A DNA stretch of 33,715 nt. Source: JBBQWS01 sp038210415. GTDB taxonomy: Bacteria > Actinomycetota > Actinomycetes > Prado026. Positions 10,049 through 18,756 of this stretch are shown here, piece after piece; positions within the stretch are counted from its first letter, which is position 1; each line of letters starts with the position of its first letter. The notes under the pieces were generated by a model, which did no database searches, was not told where the DNA came from, and worked only from the letters and a program-made list of their open reading frames with translations. The stretch covers positions 1 to 33,715 of the forward strand of contig JBBQWS010000038.1 of the NCBI GenBank assembly GCA_038210415.1, in the 5' to 3' direction. The position numbers and the translations under genes were made by a program.

Positions 10049-10051
10049 CGT
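10046..10051 (+). promoter_or_regulatory. Leaderless -10 box for the PPOX gene
   Basis: TAGCGT, six bases, then ATG at 10058. There is no ribosome binding site. The box overlaps the TAG stop of the TPR gene. Confidence 0.5.
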
Positions 10052-10057
10052 CGACGT

Positions 10058-10456
10058 ATGACCGCGATCCTTGACGACCGTTCCCGTGCCCTGCTCGACG
10101 CCCCGGAGTTCGCGACGATCGCCACGATCGAGCCGGACGGACAGCCGCAGCTGTCGGTTGTCTGGGTCACCCGCGAAGGCGACGACGTCCTGGTGTCGAC
10201 GGTCGAAGGTCGGCGCAAGCACCGCAACCTCGTGGCCGACCCGAGGGCCACGTTGCTCGTCTACTCGCGCTCCGACCCGTACGCGTACGTCGAGGTCCGG
10301 GGCACGGTGACCATGACGCGCGACGGCGGCCCTGAGCTCATCGACCGGCTGGCCCGCGACTACCGCGGCGTCGACCGTTACGCAGGCGACGACGGCACCG
10401 ACAACGTCCGCGTCGTCGTCCGGCTGACTCCGGACAAGGTGATCACCCGGTTCTGA
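10058..10456 (+). CDS. PPOX-class (probably F420-dependent) oxidoreductase
   Basis: A 132-residue split-barrel protein of the pyridoxamine 5'-phosphate oxidase-like superfamily, resembling actinobacterial F420-dependent members such as Rv1155. Family features are FATIATIEPDGQPQLSVVWV (strands 1-2), the phosphate-contacting GRRKHRNLVADPRATLLV, and YAYVEVRGTVTM. The natural substrate is unknown, and FMN rather than F420 as cofactor cannot be excluded. The ATG at 10058 follows a -10-like TAGCGT by six bases, suggesting its own leaderless transcript within the housekeeping block. Confidence 0.85.
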   Translation: MTAILDDRSRALLDAPEFATIATIEPDGQPQLSVVWVTREGDDVLVSTVEGRRKHRNLVADPRATLLVYSRSDPYAYVEVRGTVTMTRDGGPELIDRLARDYRGVDRYAGDDGTDNVRVVVRLTPDKVITRF

Positions 10457-10473
10457 GCCGCGGCGCCGCCCCG

Positions 10474-10479
10474 TACCCT
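10474..10479 (+). promoter_or_regulatory. Leaderless -10 box for cysS
   Basis: TACCCT, six bases, then the GTG of cysS at 10486. No Shine-Dalgarno is present. Confidence 0.5.
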
Positions 10480-10485
10480 TGTGCG

Positions 10486-11910
10486 GTGAGCCTTCGCCTC
10501 TACGACACCGCCGCGCGGTCCGTCCGCGACTTCGTCCCCGTGAACGCTGGGCGGGCGTCGATATACCTGTGCGGTGCGACGGTGCAGGCGCCGCCGCACA
10601 TCGGTCACGTCCGGTCGGGCATCGCCTTCGACATCCTGAGCCGCTGGTTGACGTACTCCGGCTACGACGTCACGTTCATCCGCAACGTCACCGACATCGA
10701 CGACAAGATCATCAGCAAGGCCGCCGATCGAGGGGTGCCGTTCTGGCAGCACGCCAACGACGGCGAGCGCGCGTTCACCTGGTCGTACGACACGTTGGGC
10801 TGCCTGCGGCCCACCTACGAACCGCGGGCCACCGGTCACGTCACGGAGATGATCGTGTTGATGCAGCGGCTGATCGACCTCGGTCACGCGTATGCGGCGG
10901 GAGGCGACGTCTACTTCGACGTGCGTTCGTGGCCGAGCTACGGCTCGCTGTCGGGGCAGAAACCGGACGAGATGCAGGCCGCCGCCGACTCCTCGAGCAG
11001 CGTCAAGCGCGACGTCCGCGACTTCGCGCTCTGGAAGGGCGCCAAGCCGGGGGAGCCGAGCTGGCCGACCCCTTGGGGAACCGGCCGACCAGGCTGGCAC
11101 CTCGAGTGCTCCGCAATGGCAGCCAAGTACCTCGGTGCGGAGTTTGACATCCACGGCGGCGGGCTCGACCTGGTGTTCCCGCACCACGAGAACGAGCTCG
11201 CTCAGTCGGGGGCGGTCGGCGACCGGTTCGCCCGCTACTGGATGCACAACGCCTGGGTCACGACGTCGGGCGAGAAGATGAGCAAGTCGCTCGGCAACAG
11301 CCTCCTGGTGTCCGAGGTCGTGCAGCGGGTGCGTCCGGTCGAGCTGCGCTACTACCTCGGCGCCGCGCACTACCGCAGCCACATCGAGTTCTCCGAGGAG
11401 GCTCTGCGCGAGGCTGCCACCGGGTACCGCCGGATCGAGGGCTTTCTGCAGCGTGCCCGCGAGGTCGTCGGGACGGTGCCCGCCGACGCGCGCGTGCCTG
11501 CTGAGTTCGCTGCCGCGATGGATGACGACCTTGGCGTGCCGCAGGCGCTCGCAGCGCTCCACGACACCGTGCGGACCGGCAATGCCGCTCTGGCCGACGG
11601 GCAGACCGCGGCTGTCACGACAGCGGTCGGCGCTGTCTCGGCCATGCTCGCGGTGCTCGGGCTCGATCCGACGGCCGAGCCGTGGGCCCGTGACCATTCC
11701 GGCGACGAGCTTCGTCCGGTGATCGACGCACTCGTGCAGGTCGCGCTCGCTCAGCGCGCGGAAGCCAGGGCCCGCAAGGACTTTGCGGCGGCGGACGCCG
11801 TCCGTGACGGATTGAAGGGGGCCGGGATCCTCATCGAGGACACCCCGCACGGCCCCCGCTGGACTGTCGCCGCGCTTGCGGCCGCACCTGACGATGAGAG
11901 CGAGTCCTGA
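10486..11910 (+). CDS. cysS: Cysteinyl-tRNA synthetase
   Basis: Class I aminoacyl-tRNA synthetase charging tRNA-Cys in the cytoplasm. At 474 residues it is full length and longer than the related mycothiol ligase MshC. The signatures are HIGH at 38-41 and KMSKS at 264-268. The catalytic zinc set is Cys29, Cys208, His233 and Glu237 (CGATV, WHLECSAM, FPHHENE). A C-terminal helical tRNA-binding part follows. The GTG start at 10486 follows TACCCT by six bases with no Shine-Dalgarno. The rlmB ATG shares its first base with the cysS stop. Confidence 0.97.
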   Translation: MSLRLYDTAARSVRDFVPVNAGRASIYLCGATVQAPPHIGHVRSGIAFDILSRWLTYSGYDVTFIRNVTDIDDKIISKAADRGVPFWQHANDGERAFTWSYDTLGCLRPTYEPRATGHVTEMIVLMQRLIDLGHAYAAGGDVYFDVRSWPSYGSLSGQKPDEMQAAADSSSSVKRDVRDFALWKGAKPGEPSWPTPWGTGRPGWHLECSAMAAKYLGAEFDIHGGGLDLVFPHHENELAQSGAVGDRFARYWMHNAWVTTSGEKMSKSLGNSLLVSEVVQRVRPVELRYYLGAAHYRSHIEFSEEALREAATGYRRIEGFLQRAREVVGTVPADARVPAEFAAAMDDDLGVPQALAALHDTVRTGNAALADGQTAAVTTAVGAVSAMLAVLGLDPTAEPWARDHSGDELRPVIDALVQVALAQRAEARARKDFAAADAVRDGLKGAGILIEDTPHGPRWTVAALAAAPDDESES

Positions 11911-13088
11911 TGGCCGGCAACAGCCAGCGCAAGGGTGCGAAGCGCAGCGCCGGATCGAAGAAGGGCGCCGTCGTCGGGTCCGGTGGGGCCAAGAGCAAGG
12001 GGCTGCGTCCCAAGGGGCCGACTCCGCGGGCGGAGGATCGCACCAAGGCTGCGAAGCGGGCCGGCTCGCCGGGGGCGCGCACCAACCGTGAGGGTCCGGG
12101 CCCGGCGACCCCGCGGCCGACCCGGAACGCACCTGCGGCGAGGCCGGCCCGCGGCCCGGAGCCGCCCAGTCCGCGTAGCGAGGGCGCAGCGACCCGGCCG
12201 ACTCGTACTGGCGCCGCACCGCGCACCGGCACCCGCAGCGCGCGCCCGGCCGCGGGTCGGTCCGGGCCGCCCGCTCGGTCCGGTCCGCGACCCGGTGGTG
12301 CGCGAAGCACCCGACCGGCACCCCGCAAGGGCGCCGGCAAGGAAGGGTCCGAGACGGTCGTGGGTCGCAACTCGGTCGTCGAGGCGCTGCGGGCCAAGGT
12401 TCCCGCCACGGCTCTGTACGTCGCCGAGCGGATCGACGCGGACGACCGCGTGCGCGAGGCGATCAAGCTCGCCACCGACTCGGGGCTGCCGCTGCTCGAG
12501 TGCCCGCGGGCCGAGCTCGACCGGCTCACCGCGGGGGCCGTGCACCAGGGCCTCGGCCTGCAGGTGCCCCCGTACAGCTACGCGCACCCTGACGACCTGA
12601 CCCGGCTGGCCGCCGAGCAGCACGAGACCCCGCTCGTGGTCGCGCTCGACGGAGTGACCGACCCGCGCAACCTGGGCGCAGTCGTCCGGTCGGCAGCCGC
12701 GTTCGGTGCGCACGGGGTGCTCGTCCCCGACCGTCGATCTGCGGGCATGACCGCAGGGGCCTGGAAGGCCTCCGCCGGCGCCGCAGCGCGGGTGCCGGTG
12801 GCGCGTGCGACCAACCTGACCCGGCAGCTGGAGAAGTACCGTGCCGACGGGTACGTCATCGTCGGGCTCTCGGCGCAGGGCGTCGTCGACCCGGGCGACC
12901 TCGAGGTGTCGAACGACCCGCTCGTGCTCGTCGTCGGGTCGGAGGACGCCGGCCTGTCGCGCCTGGTCGAGCGCAGCTGTGACGTGCTGGTTCGGATCCC
13001 GATGTCGTCAGGCAACGAGTCGCTCAACGCCGGTGTGGCCGCCGGAATTGTCCTGTACGAGGTAGCCAAGCACCGCGCCGCCCAGTAG
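11910..13088 (+). CDS. rlmB: TrmH/SpoU-family 23S rRNA 2'-O-methyltransferase RlmB
   Basis: Methylates the 2'-O of a guanosine in 23S rRNA with S-adenosylmethionine (by family, G2251). The protein has 392 residues. Residues 1-145 are a low-complexity extension made mostly of Arg, Pro, Ala, Gly, Ser and Lys. Residues 148-220 are the small substrate-binding domain (VVGRNSVVEAL). The SPOUT knot domain carries motif 1 DPRNLGAVVRSAAAFG (251-266), motif 2 VVGSEDAGLS (341-350) and motif 3 PMSSGNESLNAG (364-375). It overlaps the cysS stop by one base, the conserved actinobacterial order. The unusual part is the length and basicity of the extension. Confidence 0.93.
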   Translation: MAGNSQRKGAKRSAGSKKGAVVGSGGAKSKGLRPKGPTPRAEDRTKAAKRAGSPGARTNREGPGPATPRPTRNAPAARPARGPEPPSPRSEGAATRPTRTGAAPRTGTRSARPAAGRSGPPARSGPRPGGARSTRPAPRKGAGKEGSETVVGRNSVVEALRAKVPATALYVAERIDADDRVREAIKLATDSGLPLLECPRAELDRLTAGAVHQGLGLQVPPYSYAHPDDLTRLAAEQHETPLVVALDGVTDPRNLGAVVRSAAAFGAHGVLVPDRRSAGMTAGAWKASAGAAARVPVARATNLTRQLEKYRADGYVIVGLSAQGVVDPGDLEVSNDPLVLVVGSEDAGLSRLVERSCDVLVRIPMSSGNESLNAGVAAGIVLYEVAKHRAAQ

Positions 13089-13394
13089 CCCGCCCCCTCC
13101 CCCTTCCGCCACATGGGTCCCCTCATGCCAATAGGTCGAGCTCTCGTGCCACTCATGCGGGTCCGAGTCCGGGAGCAGGGGCGGAGGGCACCGCCTCACC
13201 TCGGGTAGCGCTGCTGGTCTCCGGTGCCAGTTGCCGAAGTGGCCCGGGTGACGGTGTGCGTGCGGGTGAAGCCCGCGATCGGGCGGCGGCATGCCTTCGC
13301 GGAAGGACGGCACCACTGCGTGGGTGGTCTGCAAGTGCCATCTAGTGGCATGAAGGGACCCATGTGGCGGAAGGGGGGATGGGCGGGCGGGCTA
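13086..13394. repeat. Long inverted repeat joining two convergent gene ends
   Basis: Core arms are 13099-13130 and 13346-13377, with 31 of 32 bases complementary (mismatch at 13122). Each arm reads, in its own gene's direction, CCCCCTTCCGCCACATGGG then TCATGCCA. Allowing a 4-base gap, the similarity reaches outward to both stop codons: each gene ends TAG followed by CCCGCCC. The roughly 215 bases between the arms contain no supportable gene. No T-tract is present, so this is not a standard intrinsic terminator. It could be a MITE-like insertion, a dyad acting as transcription barrier for both genes, or a protein-binding site. Confidence 0.85.
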
Positions 13395-14663
13395 CTCGTC
13401 GTTCTCGGTGAAGGTAAGCCGGAACGCGGCCGTGTCGTCGGAGACGGCGCCGAGCTGGGTGCCGAGGACCGACTGCTCGACCGGCTTCGTGTGCAGGACG
13501 GTCGCGACGTACGACTCCGCCGCGGCGTCGATGCCGACATCGCGACCCGCTTGCTCCGACAAGAACCAGCGGTGCTCGAGCACTTCGTGGAAGACCTCTG
13601 CCGGCTCGAGCTTGCCGCGCTGGTCCTTGGGGATCGCTCCGACCACGGGCTCGAAAACCTCGTTGACCCAGCGGTGCGCGGCCACGGCCTCGTCGGCCTC
13701 GGGCAGCTGCAGCGCGGCGCGGTACGAGTCGAGGTCGTTGAGCAGTCGCCGGGCCTGGTTCTCCTGGACGTCCAGCCCGGTCAGCCTGATCAACCGACGG
13801 CTGTGATGCCCGGCGTCGACGACCTTCGGTTGCACCCGCGCCCGAGTGCGTTCGGCCTGGGCCACGACCTGGAGTTCCGCGACGTCGAAGCCGAGGTCGT
13901 TGAGTCGGCGGATGTGCGCGTCGACCAGGTAGCGCTCCCCCTCCTTGATCTCGACCGCCCGGGTGAGCTCGTCCCACAGCCGGTCGTACCGGCGGACGAC
14001 GGCGTCAGCGGTGTGCAGGGCGTCGACCGACTCGTGCAGCATGCCGCCGGCTTCGAGGTCGGACAGCTCCCCGTAGATGTTGACCCTGGCCACTTCGAGG
14101 TCGGCTCGGCGCTGCCCGTCGGACAGCCTCGGGTGCAGCTCGCCGGTCTCCGCGTCCACGAGGTACGCGGCGAACGCGCCGGCGTCCCGACGGAACAAGG
14201 TGTTCGACAGCGAGCAGTCGTTCCAGGAGAACCCGGTGAGGTGCAGCCGGACGAGCAGCAGCGACAACGCGTCGAGCAAGCGGTTGGCGGTGTCTGGGCG
14301 CAACGTCGAGGAGAACAACGCGCGGTAGGGCAACGAGAACTGCAGGTGCCTGGTGATCAGGGCGGGGTCCAGCGGTTCACCGTCGGTGGTCTCCCGCCCG
14401 GTGACGACTCCGACGGCCTGCACGCAGGGGACGTCTAGACGTTCGAGATCGCGGAGCAGGCGGTACTCGTGGTTCGCGAGCCGTTCGCCGACCTCCTTCA
14501 CCGCGTAGACCACGCCGTGCAGTCGGACAAACCGCACCACGTGCCGCGAGATGCCTCGGGGCAATGCAACGAGCTGGTCCTCGGACCAGTCTTCCAACGG
14601 GATGTGCCAGGGTAGGAAGAGCAGGTCCGGGTCGTCCGGAGCCGCCGTCATGTGCAGGGGCAC
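13392..14663 (-). CDS. DUF4032 protein-kinase-like protein
   Basis: A 423-residue soluble protein of the DUF4032 family with a kinase-like fold. A likely ATP-lysine is Lys56 (VVYAVKEV), with Glu66 in the next helix. The catalytic-loop equivalent is WNDCSLSNTLF (Asp149, Asn154), and the metal-binding aspartate is Asp170 in YLVDAETGE. The C-terminal half is a helical DUF4032 region. The natural substrate is unknown. I choose the GTG at 14663 because GGAGG lies four bases upstream; the ATG at 14651 would leave it 16 bases away. It converges on rlmB, and the intervening sequence is a large inverted repeat. Confidence 0.8.
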   Translation of the reverse strand: MPLHMTAAPDDPDLLFLPWHIPLEDWSEDQLVALPRGISRHVVRFVRLHGVVYAVKEVGERLANHEYRLLRDLERLDVPCVQAVGVVTGRETTDGEPLDPALITRHLQFSLPYRALFSSTLRPDTANRLLDALSLLLVRLHLTGFSWNDCSLSNTLFRRDAGAFAAYLVDAETGELHPRLSDGQRRADLEVARVNIYGELSDLEAGGMLHESVDALHTADAVVRRYDRLWDELTRAVEIKEGERYLVDAHIRRLNDLGFDVAELQVVAQAERTRARVQPKVVDAGHHSRRLIRLTGLDVQENQARRLLNDLDSYRAALQLPEADEAVAAHRWVNEVFEPVVGAIPKDQRGKLEPAEVFHEVLEHRWFLSEQAGRDVGIDAAAESYVATVLHTKPVEQSVLGTQLGAVSDDTAAFRLTFTENDE

Positions 14664-14667
14664 GAGG

Positions 14668-14672
14668 CCTCC
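14668..14672 (-). promoter_or_regulatory. Ribosome binding site deciding the DUF4032 start
   Basis: GGAGG on the minus strand, four bases before GTG 14663 and 16 before ATG 14651. It favours the four-residue-longer protein. Confidence 0.6.
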
Positions 14673-14729
14673 GAGTGGTTCGGCGCGAGCGGGTCGGCGC
14701 GTCCAGGTAGACGGGCCCCAAGCGGCCAA

Positions 14730-14770
14730 ACGAACGGCCCGGGAACGACCTGCGCTCCCGGGCCTTTCGT
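14730..14770 (-). terminator. Intrinsic terminator after the msiK-like gene
   Basis: GGCCCGGGA (14736-14744) pairs perfectly with TCCCGGGCC (14756-14764). After one mismatch the stem continues with ACGAA/TTCGT. The loop is 11 bases. It begins 11 bases past the stop codon of the ATPase gene and has short T-rich flanks on both strands, so it could work in either direction. Confidence 0.75.
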
Positions 14771-14780
14771 CCGACGATGC

Positions 14781-15872
<1,092 letters not shown>

Positions 15873-15981
15873 GCTTCACCAGAACCTTCCACCGGCAGGA
15901 ACGTGCCGGACGATCCGTTGTGGAGGTGTAGCTCGTACTTCGCACGTTACCTGGCTGTGCGACGTTCGTCACTCCCCCCGG

Positions 15982-17286
15982 CTAAGGCAGGTTGCTGGTG
16001 AAGTCGGGGAACGTCTTGCGATAGGTCGCGGCCACGTCGTCGAGGGCCTGCTGGGGGCTCTGGTCGCCGCTAAGGGCACGGCGGAACGCCTCGTCCAGTG
16101 GGGCGAGCAGGGCCTGGTTCTGCGGCAGCTGGGGCAGCGGCGTGCCGGCTTCAATGACCGGCTCGAAGCCTCGAGCCAGGTCGCTGGCCTGGACGTTCGG
16201 CATGCGGTATGCGGACGTGCGGGTCGGCAGCAGGGACAGCGCCCGGGTCAGCTGGTCCTGGGTCGAGGCGGAGGAGAGGTACTTCACCAGCTCGTACGCC
16301 GCGGGCAGCTGCTGGGACGCCGCGTAGATGGCGAACACGGCTCCGGTCAGCAGGCTGCTTGACCGTTGGCTGCCTTGAGGGATCTTGGCGATGCCGATGT
16401 CGTTCGTCGTCGTGAAGGCGGCGCCGCCCGCGAGCCCGGGCACCGCGGCGGCGTCGTCGATGATCATCGCGACCCGGCCCGCTCGGAAGGCCGCACGCAT
16501 CGCCGTGACCGAATCGGCGCTCGAGTCGCTGCCAGTGACGTCGGTGGCCTGCAGCGCGACCCGGTCGGTGAGACCGCGCACCGCGGGCGTTCGGTTCACC
16601 AGGATCTGCTTGGCGTCGGGGTCGACCAACGCCCCGCCGTCGCCGTAGATCCAGGGCAGCAATGCCTGCCCGGTGGCGGCGGCATACAGCGTCTGCACGC
16701 CGTTGGCGGTGAGCTTGAGGCGCGCGGCCGAGACCTGCGCCCAGGTCTGTGGCACAGGGACTCCGGCCTTGCGCAGCAGGCTCGGGTTATAGAGCAGGGC
16801 GTCGGCGTCGGCGTTGCGCGGCAACGCTACGAGGCGCCCGTCCCACTTCAAGGTGGGGACCACCGCCGCGACGATGTCGTCGATGCCGGAGGCGGCAAGG
16901 GTGCCGTCCAACCGGGCCAGGTAGCCACGGGAGCCGAAGTCGGCCACCCACGTCGAATCGAGTGTGATGACGTCCGGCGCTCCGGAGGCGGACTGCGCGG
17001 CGGTGTCGAACTTCGCCTTCACGTCGTCGAGGCTCAGCTCGACCAGGTCGATGGTGATGCCGGGGTACTCCGAGTGGAAGCGGTCGACTAGCTCCTGGGC
17101 GACCGGCTGGCTGGCCGTCTGCTGGGCGATGTCCCACCAGATCAGGTGGCCGCTCACAGCCGTTGGTGAGGGAGTCGGCGTCGAGGCGCTGTCGCTGCAA
17201 CCGGTCGCGACCACGGCGAGAACGGTGAGAACCGCGGCCACGGGCAGACCCGCTGGCGCGCGTCGGGGCCGGTTCGGTCGTCGCAC
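15982..17286 (-). CDS. Extracellular solute-binding lipoprotein (sugar type)
   Basis: A 434-residue family 1 solute-binding protein. The signal region is basic then hydrophobic with lipobox VATGC (lipidated Cys30), followed by a Ser/Thr/Pro linker. The mature part has hallmarks of carbohydrate-binding proteins: HLIWWDIAQQ, LVDRFHSEYPGITIDLV, PDVITLDSTWVADFGSRGYL and ALPRNADADALLYNPSLLRKAGVPVPQTWAQV. It would deliver sugar to a membrane permease outside the cell. The GTG at 17286 has GGGAGAG upstream. No permease genes adjoin it; the only ABC neighbour is the MsiK-like ATPase, so the partner permeases must lie elsewhere or the protein has a separate role. Confidence 0.85.
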   Translation of the reverse strand: MRRPNRPRRAPAGLPVAAVLTVLAVVATGCSDSASTPTPSPTAVSGHLIWWDIAQQTASQPVAQELVDRFHSEYPGITIDLVELSLDDVKAKFDTAAQSASGAPDVITLDSTWVADFGSRGYLARLDGTLAASGIDDIVAAVVPTLKWDGRLVALPRNADADALLYNPSLLRKAGVPVPQTWAQVSAARLKLTANGVQTLYAAATGQALLPWIYGDGGALVDPDAKQILVNRTPAVRGLTDRVALQATDVTGSDSSADSVTAMRAAFRAGRVAMIIDDAAAVPGLAGGAAFTTTNDIGIAKIPQGSQRSSSLLTGAVFAIYAASQQLPAAYELVKYLSSASTQDQLTRALSLLPTRTSAYRMPNVQASDLARGFEPVIEAGTPLPQLPQNQALLAPLDEAFRRALSGDQSPQQALDDVAATYRKTFPDFTSNLP

Positions 17287-17377
17287 GGTGGTCGGCTCTC
17301 CCGTCGTGCGGATCCGCCGTGGTTCCGCACGCTCACGCTAGCAATGAGGCGGTGCGGAGCGGACGACCGGTGGGACC

Positions 17378-17383
17378 TACACT
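17378..17383 (+). promoter_or_regulatory. Leaderless -10 box for the PLP decarboxylase
   Basis: TACACT, eight bases, then GTG at 17392. There is no Shine-Dalgarno. No clear -35 is seen. Confidence 0.5.
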
Positions 17384-17391
17384 CGCGGACT

Positions 17392-18747
17392 GTGCATCAT
17401 TTCGACGAAGATACCGAGCGCCTTTCGCAGTCCGTCATCGACTATGCCCGCAAGCGGCTGCGGATGGATCCCGTTCCGCTTGACGGCCCCAAGAGCCTTG
17501 CGGAGCTGACTCGCACCGCGGGTCAGACGATCACCGCCGACGGGCTGGGTGGCGAGGAGGCGCTGGGCCTCTTCGAGAGCGTACTGGCGAAGGCGTGCTT
17601 GTCGATCGACCACCCCCGCTACCTCTCGTTCATCCCGTGCGCGCCCACCGAGGCCGCCTCGTTGTTCGACCTCGTCGTCGGTTCCTCGTCGATCTACGCG
17701 GGTTCGTGGCTCGAAGGTGCTGGCGCGGTATACGCGGAGAACCAGGCGCTGCGCTGGATCGCCGACCTCGCGGGTCTTCCTGCGGAGGCGGGTGGTGTCT
17801 TCGTCCAGGGCGGCACTCTCGGCAACCTGTCAGCGCTCGTTGCCGCTCGGCATGCGGCGCAGGCGCTGCGTCAGGGTGAGCGGCCGGCCCGTTGGGTGGT
17901 CGCCTGCAGCGCCGAAGCGCACTCGTCGATCGCCCATGCCGCTCGAGTCATGGACATCGACCTCCTGAAGATCCCCGTCGACGAACGTGGTCGGCTGACC
18001 GGCGAGGCCCTCGAGCACGCGTTGTCGGTGCGTGACGGCGACGACGTGTTCGCGGTCGTGGCCACTGGCGGCACCACCAACTTCGGCATCGTCGACGACC
18101 TCGCCGGTGTGGCCGAAGTCGCGGCCGCGCGCGGCCTGTGGATGCACGTCGACGGGGCATACGGGTTGGCCGGCCTCGCCGCGCCGTCGGTGCGGCGGTT
18201 GTACTACGGGATCGAGCGAGCCGACTCGGTCATCGTCGACCCCCACAAGTGGTTGTTCGCACCGTTCGACGCGTGTGCCCTTATCTACCGCAACCCCGCG
18301 CAGGGGCGGGCGGCGCACACCCAGGGCGCGGAGTACCTCGACGTGATCAACGACCGACCGGACGAGTGGAATCCGTCGGACTACGCGTACCACCTGAGCC
18401 GGCGCGCTCGCGGGCTGCCCTTCTGGTTCTCGCTGGCCACGCACGGGACTCGTCGGTACACCGAGGCGATCGAGCAGACCCTTACCGTGGCTCGCGCGGC
18501 GGCCGAAGAGGTACGGACCCGAAGCTACCTCGAGCTGGTCCGCGAGCCCGACCTCACGGTGGTCGTGTTCCGTCGCATCGGCTGGACCGCCGAGCAGTAC
18601 TACGACTGGTCCGAACGCTTGAGGGCGGCCAACTATGCGTTCGTCACGCCTTCGTCGCATGCCGGCGAGACGATCACCCGCTTCGCGATCGTGAACCCAC
18701 GCACCACGGTGGCCGACATCCAGGGGATCCTCGACACCATGGCCTAG
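17392..18747 (+). CDS. Group II PLP-dependent amino-acid decarboxylase
   Basis: A 451-residue pyridoxal-phosphate enzyme of the aromatic-amino-acid/glutamate decarboxylase family. The cofactor lysine is Lys286 in VDPHKWLFAPF. The ring-stacking histidine is His177 in CSAEAHSSI, and the pyridine-N aspartate is Asp254 in HVDGAYG. Substrate (Tyr, Trp, Phe, DOPA or Glu) cannot be fixed from motifs. It is somewhat shorter than animal AADCs but normal for actinobacterial members. I start at GTG 17392, which follows a TACACT box by eight bases; an ATG at 17344 would place that promoter inside the gene. Its stop is only 9 bases from the convergent PPOX-MarR gene. Confidence 0.88.
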   Translation: MHHFDEDTERLSQSVIDYARKRLRMDPVPLDGPKSLAELTRTAGQTITADGLGGEEALGLFESVLAKACLSIDHPRYLSFIPCAPTEAASLFDLVVGSSSIYAGSWLEGAGAVYAENQALRWIADLAGLPAEAGGVFVQGGTLGNLSALVAARHAAQALRQGERPARWVVACSAEAHSSIAHAARVMDIDLLKIPVDERGRLTGEALEHALSVRDGDDVFAVVATGGTTNFGIVDDLAGVAEVAAARGLWMHVDGAYGLAGLAAPSVRRLYYGIERADSVIVDPHKWLFAPFDACALIYRNPAQGRAAHTQGAEYLDVINDRPDEWNPSDYAYHLSRRARGLPFWFSLATHGTRRYTEAIEQTLTVARAAAEEVRTRSYLELVREPDLTVVVFRRIGWTAEQYYDWSERLRAANYAFVTPSSHAGETITRFAIVNPRTTVADIQGILDTMA

Positions 18748-18756
18748 GGACGGACC

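Noticed and set aside
8453..10222. A 589-codon minus-strand frame across ispF, the TPR gene and the PPOX gene
   Set aside because: It has no recognisable domain and is antisense to three well-supported genes.
10486..11910. MshC (mycothiol ligase) instead of cysteinyl-tRNA synthetase
   Set aside because: Length of 474 residues with a C-terminal tRNA-binding part and linkage to rlmB and ispDF fit CysS; MshC is shorter.
10378..12321. A 647-codon minus-strand frame over cysS
   Set aside because: Antisense to cysS and the rlmB extension; no family features.
13131..13345. A small gene inside the inverted repeat
   Set aside because: Short frames exist on both strands, but none has a ribosome binding site or recognisable pattern.
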